Source of the DNA: Pseudomonas putida
GTDB taxonomy: Bacteria > Pseudomonadota > Gammaproteobacteria > Pseudomonadales > Pseudomonadaceae
Length of the DNA stretch: 64,000 bases
Assembly (NCBI RefSeq): GCF_026625125.1
Contig: NZ_CP113097.1
Coordinates: 186,001-250,000 of the forward strand
Reading direction: 5' to 3'
The position numbers and the translations under genes are program-made. Positions 17,494 to 26,845 of this stretch are shown in pieces (the stretch's first letter is position 1; every line of letters begins with the position of its first letter). The notes below the pieces were generated by a model. The model did not search any database, had not been told where the DNA came from, and was given only the letters and a program-made list of their open reading frames with translations.

Positions 17494-19353
17494 ATGCACC
17501 TCTGCTCCATCGACCAGGCCGTCGAGCAGGTCTTGTCACGCTTGCCCGCCCACATTCACATGGGCCTGCCGCTGGGGCTTGGCAAACCCAATGCCTTCGT
17601 CAATGCGTTGTACGCCCGGGTGCGTGACCTGCCAGAGCGCCGCTTGACGATCTACACGGCTTTGTCGCTTGGCCGCCCACCCTTGGGCGACGGCCTGCAA
17701 CGACGTTTCCTCGAGCCCTTCGTCGAGCGTGTGTTCGCCGATTACCAGGAACTCACCTACCTGGCCGACCTGCGCAACGACCAGCTGCCGCCGAACATCC
17801 GCGTCGAGCAGTTCTTCATGCAGCCCGGCGGCCTGCTACACAGTGATTGCGCGCAGCAAGACTACGTCAGCAGCAATTACAGCCACGCAGCCCGCGACAT
17901 CAACGCCAAGGGCCTGAACCTGATCGCGCAATTGGTCGCCGCCACGCCGGAAAGGCCGGTGCACTTGAGCCTGGCCTGCAACCCCGACATCACCCTCGAC
18001 CTGCTGCCGATGATCGCCAAGCGCCGCGAGGCCGGCGAAACCATCCTCATGCTCGGCCAGGTGCATGCCGAGCTGCCCTACATGCCAGGCGATTCGGAGT
18101 TGGGCATGGAGGCGTTCGACCTGCTGATCGATCAGGTGGAACAGCGTCGGCTGTTCTCCACACCGAACATGCCGGTAACCACCCAGGACCATTGTATCGG
18201 CCTGCACGCCAGCACCCTGGTGCGCGATGGCGGCACCCTGCAGATCGGCATTGGCGCCATGGGTGATGCCGTGACCGCTGCGTTGCTGGCGCGCCAAGGC
18301 GACAACCCTGGGTATCGGGCATTGATGGGTGAGCTGGATGTAGGGCCCTGGCACACCCTGATCGAGCGTGAGGGCGGGCTGGATGCGTTCGCCCAAGGCC
18401 TCTACGGGTGCAGTGAGATGTTCGTCAACGGCCTGCTGGCGCTGGCCGAAGCCGGGGTGGTGCGGCGCCCGGCTGACGAGCAAGGCGTGCTGGTACATGG
18501 CGGCTTCTTCCTTGGCCCGCAGGCGTTCTATCAACGCTTGCGGGAGATGCCACTGGAGCAGCGCGCGCAGTTTGCCATGACGCGTATCAGCTTCATCAAC
18601 GAGCTGTATGGCCAGGAAGAACTGAAGCGCCGCCAGCGGCGTGATGCCCGCTTCATCAACACAGTGTTCACCATGACCCTGCTCGGCGCGGGGGTAGCCG
18701 ACCAGCTGGAAAATGGCCGCGTGCTCAGCGGCGTGGGCGGGCAGTACAACTTCGTCGCACAGGGCCACGCGCTGGAGGGCGGGCGATCCATCCTGTTGCT
18801 GCGCAGTTGGCGTGAGGCGGGGGGCGAGGTCAGCTCCAACCTGCTCTGGGCCTACGGCCACTGCACCATCCCCCGGCACTTGCGTGACATCGTGGTGACC
18901 GAGTACGGCATCGCCGACTTGCGGGGGCAGACCGACAGCGAAGTGATCGCCCGGCTACTGGCAATCACCGACTCCAGATTCCAGGGCGAGCTGATCGAAC
19001 AGGCCAAGCAGGCAGGCAAGCTCGCAAAAGACTTTCAACTCGATGCGCGGTTTACCGACAACACGCCTGAGCGACTTGAGCAGATCAGGGCGCGGCATGC
19101 ACGGCTGTTCCCTGAGTACCCGTTGGGGACTGATTTCACTGCCGAGGAACGGGACTTGCTGCGGGCGCTGGGCTGGCTCAAAAGCAAGTTCAGGTTGAGC
19201 GAGGTGCTGGAGCTGGGCAAGGCAGCGCTGGATGCGCCGGGGCCGGAGGGGTATGCGGCGCAGTTGGCGCGCATGCAGCTCGATGAGCCGCGAGGGCTGA
19301 AAGAAGAGCTGTATCAGCGGTTGGTTTTGGCAGGGTTGGCGGCTACGCGATAA
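17494..19353 (+). CDS. Acetyl-CoA hydrolase/transferase family protein
   Basis: A 619-residue acyl-CoA transferase or hydrolase of the acetyl-CoA hydrolase family. The ATG follows AGGAGGCCAAG. Visible family parts are IHMGLPLGLGKPNAFVNALYAR at the N-terminus, TLQIGIGAMGDAVTAALLARQ in the middle, and the C-terminal domain with GVGGQYNFVAQGHALEGGRS and VVTEYGIADLRGQTDSEVI. It is longer than the 430-500 residue homologues because of a C-terminal extension (about residues 500-619). The substrate is not predictable from sequence. It stands alone after cycB. Confidence 0.85.
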   Translation: MHLCSIDQAVEQVLSRLPAHIHMGLPLGLGKPNAFVNALYARVRDLPERRLTIYTALSLGRPPLGDGLQRRFLEPFVERVFADYQELTYLADLRNDQLPPNIRVEQFFMQPGGLLHSDCAQQDYVSSNYSHAARDINAKGLNLIAQLVAATPERPVHLSLACNPDITLDLLPMIAKRREAGETILMLGQVHAELPYMPGDSELGMEAFDLLIDQVEQRRLFSTPNMPVTTQDHCIGLHASTLVRDGGTLQIGIGAMGDAVTAALLARQGDNPGYRALMGELDVGPWHTLIEREGGLDAFAQGLYGCSEMFVNGLLALAEAGVVRRPADEQGVLVHGGFFLGPQAFYQRLREMPLEQRAQFAMTRISFINELYGQEELKRRQRRDARFINTVFTMTLLGAGVADQLENGRVLSGVGGQYNFVAQGHALEGGRSILLLRSWREAGGEVSSNLLWAYGHCTIPRHLRDIVVTEYGIADLRGQTDSEVIARLLAITDSRFQGELIEQAKQAGKLAKDFQLDARFTDNTPERLEQIRARHARLFPEYPLGTDFTAEERDLLRALGWLKSKFRLSEVLELGKAALDAPGPEGYAAQLARMQLDEPRGLKEELYQRLVLAGLAATR

Positions 19354-19434
19354 TTACGGGCCTGCTTTGCAGCGGACTGCCGGCACGCCAGCTCCTTTGG
19401 GAGCCGGCTTGCCGACGATGAGGCCGGTACAGGC

Positions 19435-20052
<618 letters not shown>

Positions 20053-20070
20053 TTAAAGAGTAATGGTTGA

Positions 20071-22080
20071 TCAGCGTTTGAGCATTGCCCGGATATCGGC
20101 CAGTGCGTTGTTGCCACGCGCGGCTTTGACTTCCACTGGCGCATCGTCCAGGCCTTCCCAGGCCAGGTCGTCCGGCGGCAGTTCGTCGAGAAACCGGCTG
20201 GGCGTGCAGTCGATGATTTCGCCATACTGCTTGCGTTTGGCAGCGAAGGTGAAGGCCAGGGTCTGGCGGGCGCGGGTAATGCCCACGTAGGCCAGGCGGC
20301 GTTCCTCTTCGATGGTGTCGGCTTCGATGCTCGAGCGGTGGGGGAGGATTTCCTCCTCCATGCCCATGATGAACACGTACGGGAATTCCAGGCCTTTGGA
20401 CGCGTGCAGGGTCATCATCTGCACCCCCTCGGCGTTTTCTTCCTCTTCCTGCTGACGCTCGAGCATGTCACGCAGCACCAGCTTGCCGATGGCGTCCTCG
20501 ATGGTCATGTCACCCTCTTCGTCCTTCTCGAGGGTGTTCTTCAGTGCTTCTACCAGGAACCAGACGTTGCTGATGCGGAACTCGGCGGCTTTGTCGCTGG
20601 CCGTTTGCTGGCGAATCCAGTTTTCATAGTCGATGTCGCGGATCATCTCGTGCAGCGCTGCGATCGGGTCTTCCAGGGCGACTTTGTGGCGCACGCCGTC
20701 GAGCCAATGCTTGAAACGCTGCAGACGCTCGGTATAACGCGCGTCCAGATGCTCGCCCAAGCCCAGTTCTTCGCTGGCGGCATACATCGACACGCCCCGT
20801 TCGGTCGCGTAGTTGCCGAGCTTTTCCAGGGTGGTCGAGCCGATCTCGCGGCGCGGTACGTTGATCACCCGCAGGTAGGCGTTGTCGTCATCCGGGTTCA
20901 CCAGCAAGCGCAGGTAGGCCATCAGGTCCTTGACTTCCTGGCGGCCGAAGAAGCTGTTGCCGCCCGACAGGCGATACGGCACCTGATGGTGCTGCAGTTT
21001 CAGCTCGATCAGCTTGGCCTGGTAGTTACCGCGGTAGAGGATGGCGAAGTCACTGTAAGGGCGGTTGGTGCGCAGGTGCAGGGTGAGGATTTCCATGGCC
21101 ACACGCTCGGCCTCGGCGTCCTCATTCTTGCAGCGGATCACACGGATCTCGTCGCCCACGCCCATCTCGCTCCACAGCTGCTTCTCGAAGGCATGCGGGT
21201 TGTTGGCGATCAGCACGTTGGCGCAGCGCAGGATGCGGCTGGTGGAGCGGTAGTTCTGTTCGAGCATGACGATTTTCAGGGAAGGGTAGTCTTCCTTGAG
21301 CAGCATCAGGTTCTCGGGGCGCGCACCACGCCAGGCGTAGATCGACTGGTCATCGTCACCCACCACGGTGAACTGGTTGCGCATGCCGATCAGCATCTTC
21401 ACCAGCAGATACTGGCTGGCGTTGGTGTCCTGGTATTCGTCCACCAGCAGGTAGCGCACGCGGTTCTGCCAGCGCTCCAGCACTTCGGGGTGCTCCTGGA
21501 ACAGCTTGACCGGCTGCAGGATCAGGTCGTCGAAGTCCACCGCGTTGAACGCCTTGAGCGTGCGCTGGTAATGGGTGTAGACGATGGCGGCGGTCTGCTC
21601 GCGCGGGTTTCGCGCTTTTTCCAGGGCTTCGGCGGGCAGGATCAGGTCATTCTTCCAGGCACCGATCATGTTCTTGATCTCGTCGATGCCGTCGTCGCCG
21701 GAATACTCCTTCTGCATGATGTCCGACAGCAGCGCCTTGATATCCGACTCGTCGAAGATCGAAAAGCCCGGCTTGTAGCCCAGCTTGTCGTGCTCCTTGC
21801 GGATGATGTTCAGGCCCAGGTTGTGGAAGGTACACACCGTCAGGCCTCGGCCTTCCCCCGGGCGCAGCAGGGTGGCGACCCGCTCCTTCATCTCGCGCGC
21901 AGCCTTGTTGGTGAAGGTCATCGCGACGATGTACTGGGCACGGATGCCGCAGTTCTGGATCAGGTGGGCAATCTTGCGCGTGATCACGCTGGTCTTGCCG
22001 GAGCCTGCACCGGCGAGCACCAAAAGAGGGCCGCCGACGTAGTCACGGGCTTCCTGTTGCCTGGGATTGAGTCGGGACAT
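20071..22080 (-). CDS. rep: ATP-dependent DNA helicase Rep
   Basis: Superfamily 1A 3'-5' helicase of 669 residues that helps replication forks past protein blocks. Walker A LAGAGSGKTSV, motif II LLVDEYQDTN, motif III VGDDDQSIYAWRGA, and the late motifs MTLHASKGLEFPYVF and RRLAYVGITRARQ are all visible. The ATG at 22080 (MSRLNPRQQEARDYVGGP) is the canonical Rep start; the open frame runs further upstream but has no family match. Full length with no interruptions. Confidence 0.97.
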   Translation of the reverse strand: MSRLNPRQQEARDYVGGPLLVLAGAGSGKTSVITRKIAHLIQNCGIRAQYIVAMTFTNKAAREMKERVATLLRPGEGRGLTVCTFHNLGLNIIRKEHDKLGYKPGFSIFDESDIKALLSDIMQKEYSGDDGIDEIKNMIGAWKNDLILPAEALEKARNPREQTAAIVYTHYQRTLKAFNAVDFDDLILQPVKLFQEHPEVLERWQNRVRYLLVDEYQDTNASQYLLVKMLIGMRNQFTVVGDDDQSIYAWRGARPENLMLLKEDYPSLKIVMLEQNYRSTSRILRCANVLIANNPHAFEKQLWSEMGVGDEIRVIRCKNEDAEAERVAMEILTLHLRTNRPYSDFAILYRGNYQAKLIELKLQHHQVPYRLSGGNSFFGRQEVKDLMAYLRLLVNPDDDNAYLRVINVPRREIGSTTLEKLGNYATERGVSMYAASEELGLGEHLDARYTERLQRFKHWLDGVRHKVALEDPIAALHEMIRDIDYENWIRQQTASDKAAEFRISNVWFLVEALKNTLEKDEEGDMTIEDAIGKLVLRDMLERQQEEEENAEGVQMMTLHASKGLEFPYVFIMGMEEEILPHRSSIEADTIEEERRLAYVGITRARQTLAFTFAAKRKQYGEIIDCTPSRFLDELPPDDLAWEGLDDAPVEVKAARGNNALADIRAMLKR

Positions 22081-22377
22081 GCTAGAAACCGGGGGTCGCC
22101 AGAAAATAGCCGCGCATTCTAACAGGCATGGGGCCATTGTGGCGCGACCGTCTGACGTCTGAGTCAGACTTTGTGTCGCGTATAGCATTAGTCAGGCTCA
22201 TGCTATTCATGGAAAAAATCGTATTTGCTGGTTTAACCGCTTTCGAGCAGGATGCACGTCAAAATGTGTCGGGACGCACTGTGGGCAAGGATGTGTCTAA
22301 AAGTGAAAATCATTTTCATTTATCCAGTAGCATACCCGGCCACCCTTTTGCCACCGTCCTCGCTTTAAGGAGCCCGC

Positions 22378-24045
22378 TTGTCCACGCCTGTCGAACCTTT
22401 GCGTTTGCTGTTGTTGGCTGATGAGCCGGAATGGGCCGCCTTGTTGCGCGAATGCCTGCTGCCGCTGAACGGTACAGCGGTACTGCTGACTGCGCCCAAC
22501 TGGGCTGCAGTGGACAGCCTGTTCAGCCAAGACCGCCAGGCCGTGATCCTGGCCACCCAGGCCCTGCAACCTGCGCCGGGGCGTTGCGAGCTGCCGACCA
22601 TCTTGTTGCTGGACGAGGAGCCGCTGACCCCACCCACAGGCGTCAGCGACTGGCTGGTGCGCAGCCAGTTGAATACCGATGCGCTTCGCCGTTCCTTGCG
22701 CCACGTACGCGAACGTGGCGTGCTGGTGGCCACCTTGCAGCGCCTGGCCGAGCAGGACCCGCTGACGGGCATCGCCAACCGCCAGGGTTTCCAGGCCCTG
22801 CTGACCGCCCGGCTGGCTGAGAACGACGGGCGCGGAGTAGCCCTTGGGCACCTGGACCTGGACAACTTTCGTCATGTCAACGATGCCCTCGGCCACCAGG
22901 GTGGCGATCGGCTGATCCTGCAGGTGGTGTCACGCCTGAAGCAGCAACTGGCGGCCGGCGACCAGCTGGCGCGCCTGGGCAGTGATGAATTTGCCCTGCT
23001 GATCGACACCCGCCGCGACAACGGCCGCGCCGAACGCATCGCCGAATGCATCGTCGAAGCCCTGGCCGAGCCTTACTGGATCGACGGCGAAAGCCTGTTG
23101 CTTGGCTGCAGCCTGGGCCTTGCCCATGCCCGCGCGCAAAGCGGCGCCGACCCATTGATGTGGCATGCACATATCGCCATGCGCCAGGCCAAAAGCAGCC
23201 AGGGCTGTACCTTCCATGTGTTCAATGAGCGAATCAACCGCAACGCCCGCAGCCTCGCCGACCTGGAAGGCGAACTGCGCAGGGCCCTGCGTCGTGATGA
23301 GCTGGAGCTGCACTACCAGCCACGGCTGAACCTGGGCGATGGCAGCATCGTCGGCCTTGAGGCGCTGGTGCGCTGGCGTCATGCCGAGCGCGGCCTGTTG
23401 CCGCCGAGCGAGTTCGTGCCGTTGGCCGAGCAGAGCGGGTTGATCGTGCCGTTGGGCTACTGGGTTATCTCCCGTGCCCTGCGTGACATGCAGGCCTTGC
23501 GCGAGAGCGGCCTGGCCCCCCTGCACATGGCGGTCAACCTGAGTTTTCGCCAGTTCCAGGACAGCCAGCTGCTGGCGACCCTGAGCCGGCTGATCATCGA
23601 ACATGGCGTCGACGCCCGCTGGCTGGAGTTCGAACTGACCGAAACGGCGGTGATGCGCCGCAATGAGCTGGTCCGCCAGACCATGGATGCTCTGGGGCGC
23701 CTTGGCGTGCGCTTCTCGCTCGACGATTTCGGCACCGGTTTCTCATCCTTCGTGCACCTGAACAGCCTGCCGATCACCTTGCTCAAGGTCGATCGCAGCT
23801 TTGTCGCCGAAATGGAGATGCGCGAGGAAAACCGCAAGCTGGTGCACGCGATGATCAACCTGGCGCACAATCTCAACCTCGAGGTAGTGGCCGAGGGCGT
23901 TGAAAGCCCTGAGCAGATGGCCTTGCTACGCGAGTTCGGCTGTGACCAGGTGCAGGGGTTTCTGGTCAGCAAGCCACTGCCGGTGGATGAGCTGGTGGCG
24001 TACCTGCGGCAGGCGTGTGAGCGCAAGCTGACGCAAGTGCTCTAG
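22378..24045 (+). CDS. Diguanylate cyclase/phosphodiesterase with GSDEF and EAL domains
   Basis: A 555-residue cyclic-di-GMP protein. Residues about 1-120 look like a degenerate receiver-like domain (LRLLLLADEPEWAALLRECLLPL) without a clear phosphoacceptor pattern. The GGDEF domain follows (DPLTGIANRQGFQALL) with GSDEF at 201-205 in place of GGDEF. The EAL domain starts with EALVRW at 328 and keeps ELTETAVM, DDFGTGFSS and KVDRSF, so phosphodiesterase activity is likely. The start is TTG at 22378, seven bases after AAGGAG. A membrane segment is not seen. Confidence 0.92.
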   Translation: MSTPVEPLRLLLLADEPEWAALLRECLLPLNGTAVLLTAPNWAAVDSLFSQDRQAVILATQALQPAPGRCELPTILLLDEEPLTPPTGVSDWLVRSQLNTDALRRSLRHVRERGVLVATLQRLAEQDPLTGIANRQGFQALLTARLAENDGRGVALGHLDLDNFRHVNDALGHQGGDRLILQVVSRLKQQLAAGDQLARLGSDEFALLIDTRRDNGRAERIAECIVEALAEPYWIDGESLLLGCSLGLAHARAQSGADPLMWHAHIAMRQAKSSQGCTFHVFNERINRNARSLADLEGELRRALRRDELELHYQPRLNLGDGSIVGLEALVRWRHAERGLLPPSEFVPLAEQSGLIVPLGYWVISRALRDMQALRESGLAPLHMAVNLSFRQFQDSQLLATLSRLIIEHGVDARWLEFELTETAVMRRNELVRQTMDALGRLGVRFSLDDFGTGFSSFVHLNSLPITLLKVDRSFVAEMEMREENRKLVHAMINLAHNLNLEVVAEGVESPEQMALLREFGCDQVQGFLVSKPLPVDELVAYLRQACERKLTQVL

Positions 24046-24047
24046 CG

Positions 24048-24136
24048 CCGTATCGCTGGCAAGCCAGCTCCCCGCGACTGCCTGGTTCTTCAGGTCTGTG
24101 TTTTACCTTAGGGAGCCGGCCTGCCGGCGATGTGGC
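24048..24136. repeat. Inverted pair of REP elements
   Basis: Two REP palindromes in opposite orientation (core CGCTGGCAAGCCAGCTCC at the left, GGGAGCCGGCCTGCCGGCG at the right) fill the gap between two convergent genes. Such BIME-like pairs act as transcription or mRNA-decay boundaries. Confidence 0.75.
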
Positions 24137-24143
24137 CCAGCAG

Positions 24144-25532
24144 TCAGGCCGAAACAGCAGCCTGTGCACCCGCTCCCGCCTTGCCCAGCATCCGCTTCAT
24201 CCGCCACTCAAAGGCCAGGGTCAGCGCCACCGAAGCACACGCCAGCCCCAATGCCAGCCCCCACCACACACCGACTGCACCGCCACCCAGGTTGAAGGTC
24301 AGCAACCACGCACTTGGCGCTCCGACCAGCCAGTAGCAGCAAAGGCCGATCAGGAAGGTGGTCTTGGCATCCTTCAACCCGCGGATCGAACCCATGGCGA
24401 TGGTCTGCACACCATCGAACAGCTCGAACCAGGCCGCCACCATCAGCAAGCTCACTGCCAGCTGGTAGATCGGCGCAAACGCTGGATCATTACCATCGAT
24501 GAACAGGCTCACCAGCATCTCCGGGCGCAGCCAGAACAGTGCCGCGAAGGCGAACATGATCAGCGCGCCAAAGCTGATGCCTACCCGCCCGGCACTGCGC
24601 GCCGCCGGCAGGTTGCCGGCACCGTAATACAGCCCTACGCGCATGGTCACCGCATACGAAAGCCCGGTCGGCACCATGAATGCGGTAGAAACGATCTGCA
24701 GGGCAATCTGGTGGGCCGCAAGCTCGGTGCTGCCAAGTACACCCATGCACAGCGCGGCAAACGCGAACAGGCCGACCTCCACCATGTAGGTGCCCCCGAT
24801 CGGCAAGCCCAGGCGCCACAGCTCGCGCAAGGCCGGCAGCGAAGGGCGCGACAGGCCCTTGCGCAGCGGGTAGGCGGCATAGGCCGGGTGCCAGCGGATG
24901 TACAAGGCCAGCGCGATGGCCATGCCCATGGACACAACGGCGGTGACCAGGCCGATGCCCATCAGCCCAAGCTTGGGCAGGCCGAACATGCCTTCGATCA
25001 GCGCGACGTTGAACAGGTAGTTGAGCACCGTACCGATCAGGCTGATGACCATCACCGGGGTCGAGCGGCCCAAGGCGCTGGTGAAACCGCGCAGGGCCAT
25101 GAAGGTCAGGTAGCCCGGCAGCGCCAGTGGCAAGAGGGTGAGGAATTCGGTGGCCGAGGCGACGTTTTCAGGCTGTTGGCCGAACAGCAGCAACACCGGT
25201 TTGAGGTTCCACAACGCCAGCGCGGCCACCAGCGCCAGCCCCCAGGCCAGCCACAAACCGTTTTGCGCCAGCCGGGTGGCGCCTTCGATGTCATTGGCGC
25301 CCTTGCGGATCGCCACCAGCGTGCCGACTGCAGCGATCACCCCCAGGCAGAAGATCGACACGAACGAATAGCTCGCAGCCCCCAGCCCACCGCCGGCCAA
25401 GGCCTGGGGGCTGATGCGGGCCATCATCAGGGTGTCGGTCAACACCATCAGCATGTGCGCCAACTGCGAGGCAACCAGCGGCCCGGCCAGGCGCAGCAAA
25501 GCCTTGAGTTCTTTAGTGGGCGCGACGTGCAT
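24144..25532 (-). CDS. MATE family efflux transporter (NorM-like)
   Basis: Multidrug and toxin extrusion pump of 462 residues with about 12 membrane helices. The start region LKALLRLAGPLVASQLAHMLMVLTDTLMMARIS is typical of the NorM branch, as are the second-half repeats (LWRLGLPIGGTYMVEVGLFAFAALCMGVLG and AHQIALQIVSTAFMVPTGLSYAVTMRVG). It likely uses sodium or proton exchange to export cationic compounds; the substrate is unknown. The ATG at 25532 has AAGGAC upstream and matches family length. It is divergent from the LysR gene at 25684, a possible regulator. Confidence 0.93.
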   Translation of the reverse strand: MHVAPTKELKALLRLAGPLVASQLAHMLMVLTDTLMMARISPQALAGGGLGAASYSFVSIFCLGVIAAVGTLVAIRKGANDIEGATRLAQNGLWLAWGLALVAALALWNLKPVLLLFGQQPENVASATEFLTLLPLALPGYLTFMALRGFTSALGRSTPVMVISLIGTVLNYLFNVALIEGMFGLPKLGLMGIGLVTAVVSMGMAIALALYIRWHPAYAAYPLRKGLSRPSLPALRELWRLGLPIGGTYMVEVGLFAFAALCMGVLGSTELAAHQIALQIVSTAFMVPTGLSYAVTMRVGLYYGAGNLPAARSAGRVGISFGALIMFAFAALFWLRPEMLVSLFIDGNDPAFAPIYQLAVSLLMVAAWFELFDGVQTIAMGSIRGLKDAKTTFLIGLCCYWLVGAPSAWLLTFNLGGGAVGVWWGLALGLACASVALTLAFEWRMKRMLGKAGAGAQAAVSA

Positions 25533-25683
25533 GGGGGTGGTCCTTCTGACTCTGTGAGCGAGGGACGATTCTGAGGCTTCGGTCAACTTTGCACAAAAGG
25601 ATAAAAACGATGATTGGCATGAGTTGAACTCATGCATATATGATTCCATGCATCCCCTTTCTGCCCCCGTATGCAGGTGCCAT

Positions 25684-26610
25684 ATGTCCCGTCAGCTGCC
25701 TGCGCTGTATGCGCTGCGCGCATTCGAAGCCGCCGCCCGGCTCAGCTCGTTCACCCGTGCCGGCCAGGAGCTGTCGATCACCCAGAGTGCGGTCAGCCGC
25801 CACATCCGTACCTTGGAGGAGCACTTTGCCTGTCGCCTGTTCATCCGCAGCGGCCGCAGCCTGCAATTGACCGAGGCCGCCCGGGTGCTGCTGCCCGGCG
25901 TGCGTGAGGGCTTTGCCGCGCTGGAGCGCGCGTGCGACACCTTGCGCGGTGAGGACGACATACTGCGCATGAAGGCGCCGTCGACGCTGACCATGCGCTG
26001 GCTGCTGGCGCGCCTGAGCCAGTTCCGGCACTTGCAGCCGGGCAATGAAGTGCAGTTGACCAGCGCCTGGATGGATGTCGACCACGTGGACTTCAACCAG
26101 GAACCTTTCGACTGCGCGGTATTGCTCAGTGATGGCGCTTTTCCGCCGGACTGGGAGGTACGCCGGCTGTTTTCCGAGCTACTGATCCCGGTGGGCGCAC
26201 CCGACCTGCTCAAGGAAGGCCCTTTGGACGAGCGCAGGCTGGCCGGCATCGAGCTGTTGCACCCGACCCCCGACAAGCGTGACTGGCGAGAATGGCTGGA
26301 GCGCATGGGGCTGGCTGACAGCGTTTCACTCAAGGGTGGGCAGGTGTTCGACACCTTGGAGCTGGGGATGATTGCGGCGGCGCGTGGCTACGGGATATCC
26401 ATGGGTGACCTGCTGATGGTCGCCGAGGATGTTGCGCAGGGTCGTTTGAGCCTGCCATGGCCGACGGCGGTGCCCAGTGGCATGGATTACTACCTGGTCT
26501 GGCCGAGAACCCGGCCGGGTGGGGAGCGGTTGCGGCGGTTGAGTGTATTTCTGCAGGAAGAGGCCGCGGCGGTGAGCCTGCCGGCTGTGCAAATACTGCC
26601 GGCCGTCTGA
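25684..26610 (+). CDS. LysR family regulator (GcvA-like)
   Basis: A 308-residue LysR-type regulator of the GcvA group. The DNA-binding start is LPALYALRAFEAAARLSSFTRAGQELSITQSAVSRHIRTLEEHFACRLFIRSGRSLQL, followed by a periplasmic-binding-protein-like effector domain. The ATG at 25684 is the family start, but its ribosome site is weak. It is divergent from the MATE pump across 151 bp and might control it. Targets are not known. Confidence 0.88.
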   Translation: MSRQLPALYALRAFEAAARLSSFTRAGQELSITQSAVSRHIRTLEEHFACRLFIRSGRSLQLTEAARVLLPGVREGFAALERACDTLRGEDDILRMKAPSTLTMRWLLARLSQFRHLQPGNEVQLTSAWMDVDHVDFNQEPFDCAVLLSDGAFPPDWEVRRLFSELLIPVGAPDLLKEGPLDERRLAGIELLHPTPDKRDWREWLERMGLADSVSLKGGQVFDTLELGMIAAARGYGISMGDLLMVAEDVAQGRLSLPWPTAVPSGMDYYLVWPRTRPGGERLRRLSVFLQEEAAAVSLPAVQILPAV

Positions 26611-26719
26611 TTGCCTGCGCCGGCTCTATTGCCGGCAGTCCAGCCGGTGGGGGCCAGCTTGCCAGTGATTAGCGCCGCTGCAGCAGTGGAAAACGTTTGC
26701 GAATATCCCGGCCCGACAC

Positions 26720-26746
26720 TCAAGTATTCGCCAGCGACGCCGATCT
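26720..26746 (+). promoter_or_regulatory. Sigma-28 (FliA) promoter of the chemoreceptor gene
   Basis: TCAAGTAT, an 11-bp spacer and GCCGATCT match the flagellar sigma-28 consensus (TCAAG/TAAAG and GCCGATAA with N11) very closely. It lies 100 bp before the chemoreceptor start, in a gap that also carries degenerate REP sequence (26611-26670). This predicts co-expression with flagellar late genes. Confidence 0.75.
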
Positions 26747-26845
26747 AGTTGCACCAGCGTCCCGGAAGAGGGCGCGACTCTCCGTTGATAACAGCAGGTG
26801 GTCGGGGTGATCAGGATGATCCGGGCCGCCTGCCAGGAGCTCCCC

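Noticed and set aside
20338..22122. 594-codon open frame antisense to rep
   Set aside because: It is the mirror of a GC-rich gene with strong third-position bias; the rep frame has all helicase motifs and the antisense frame matches nothing.
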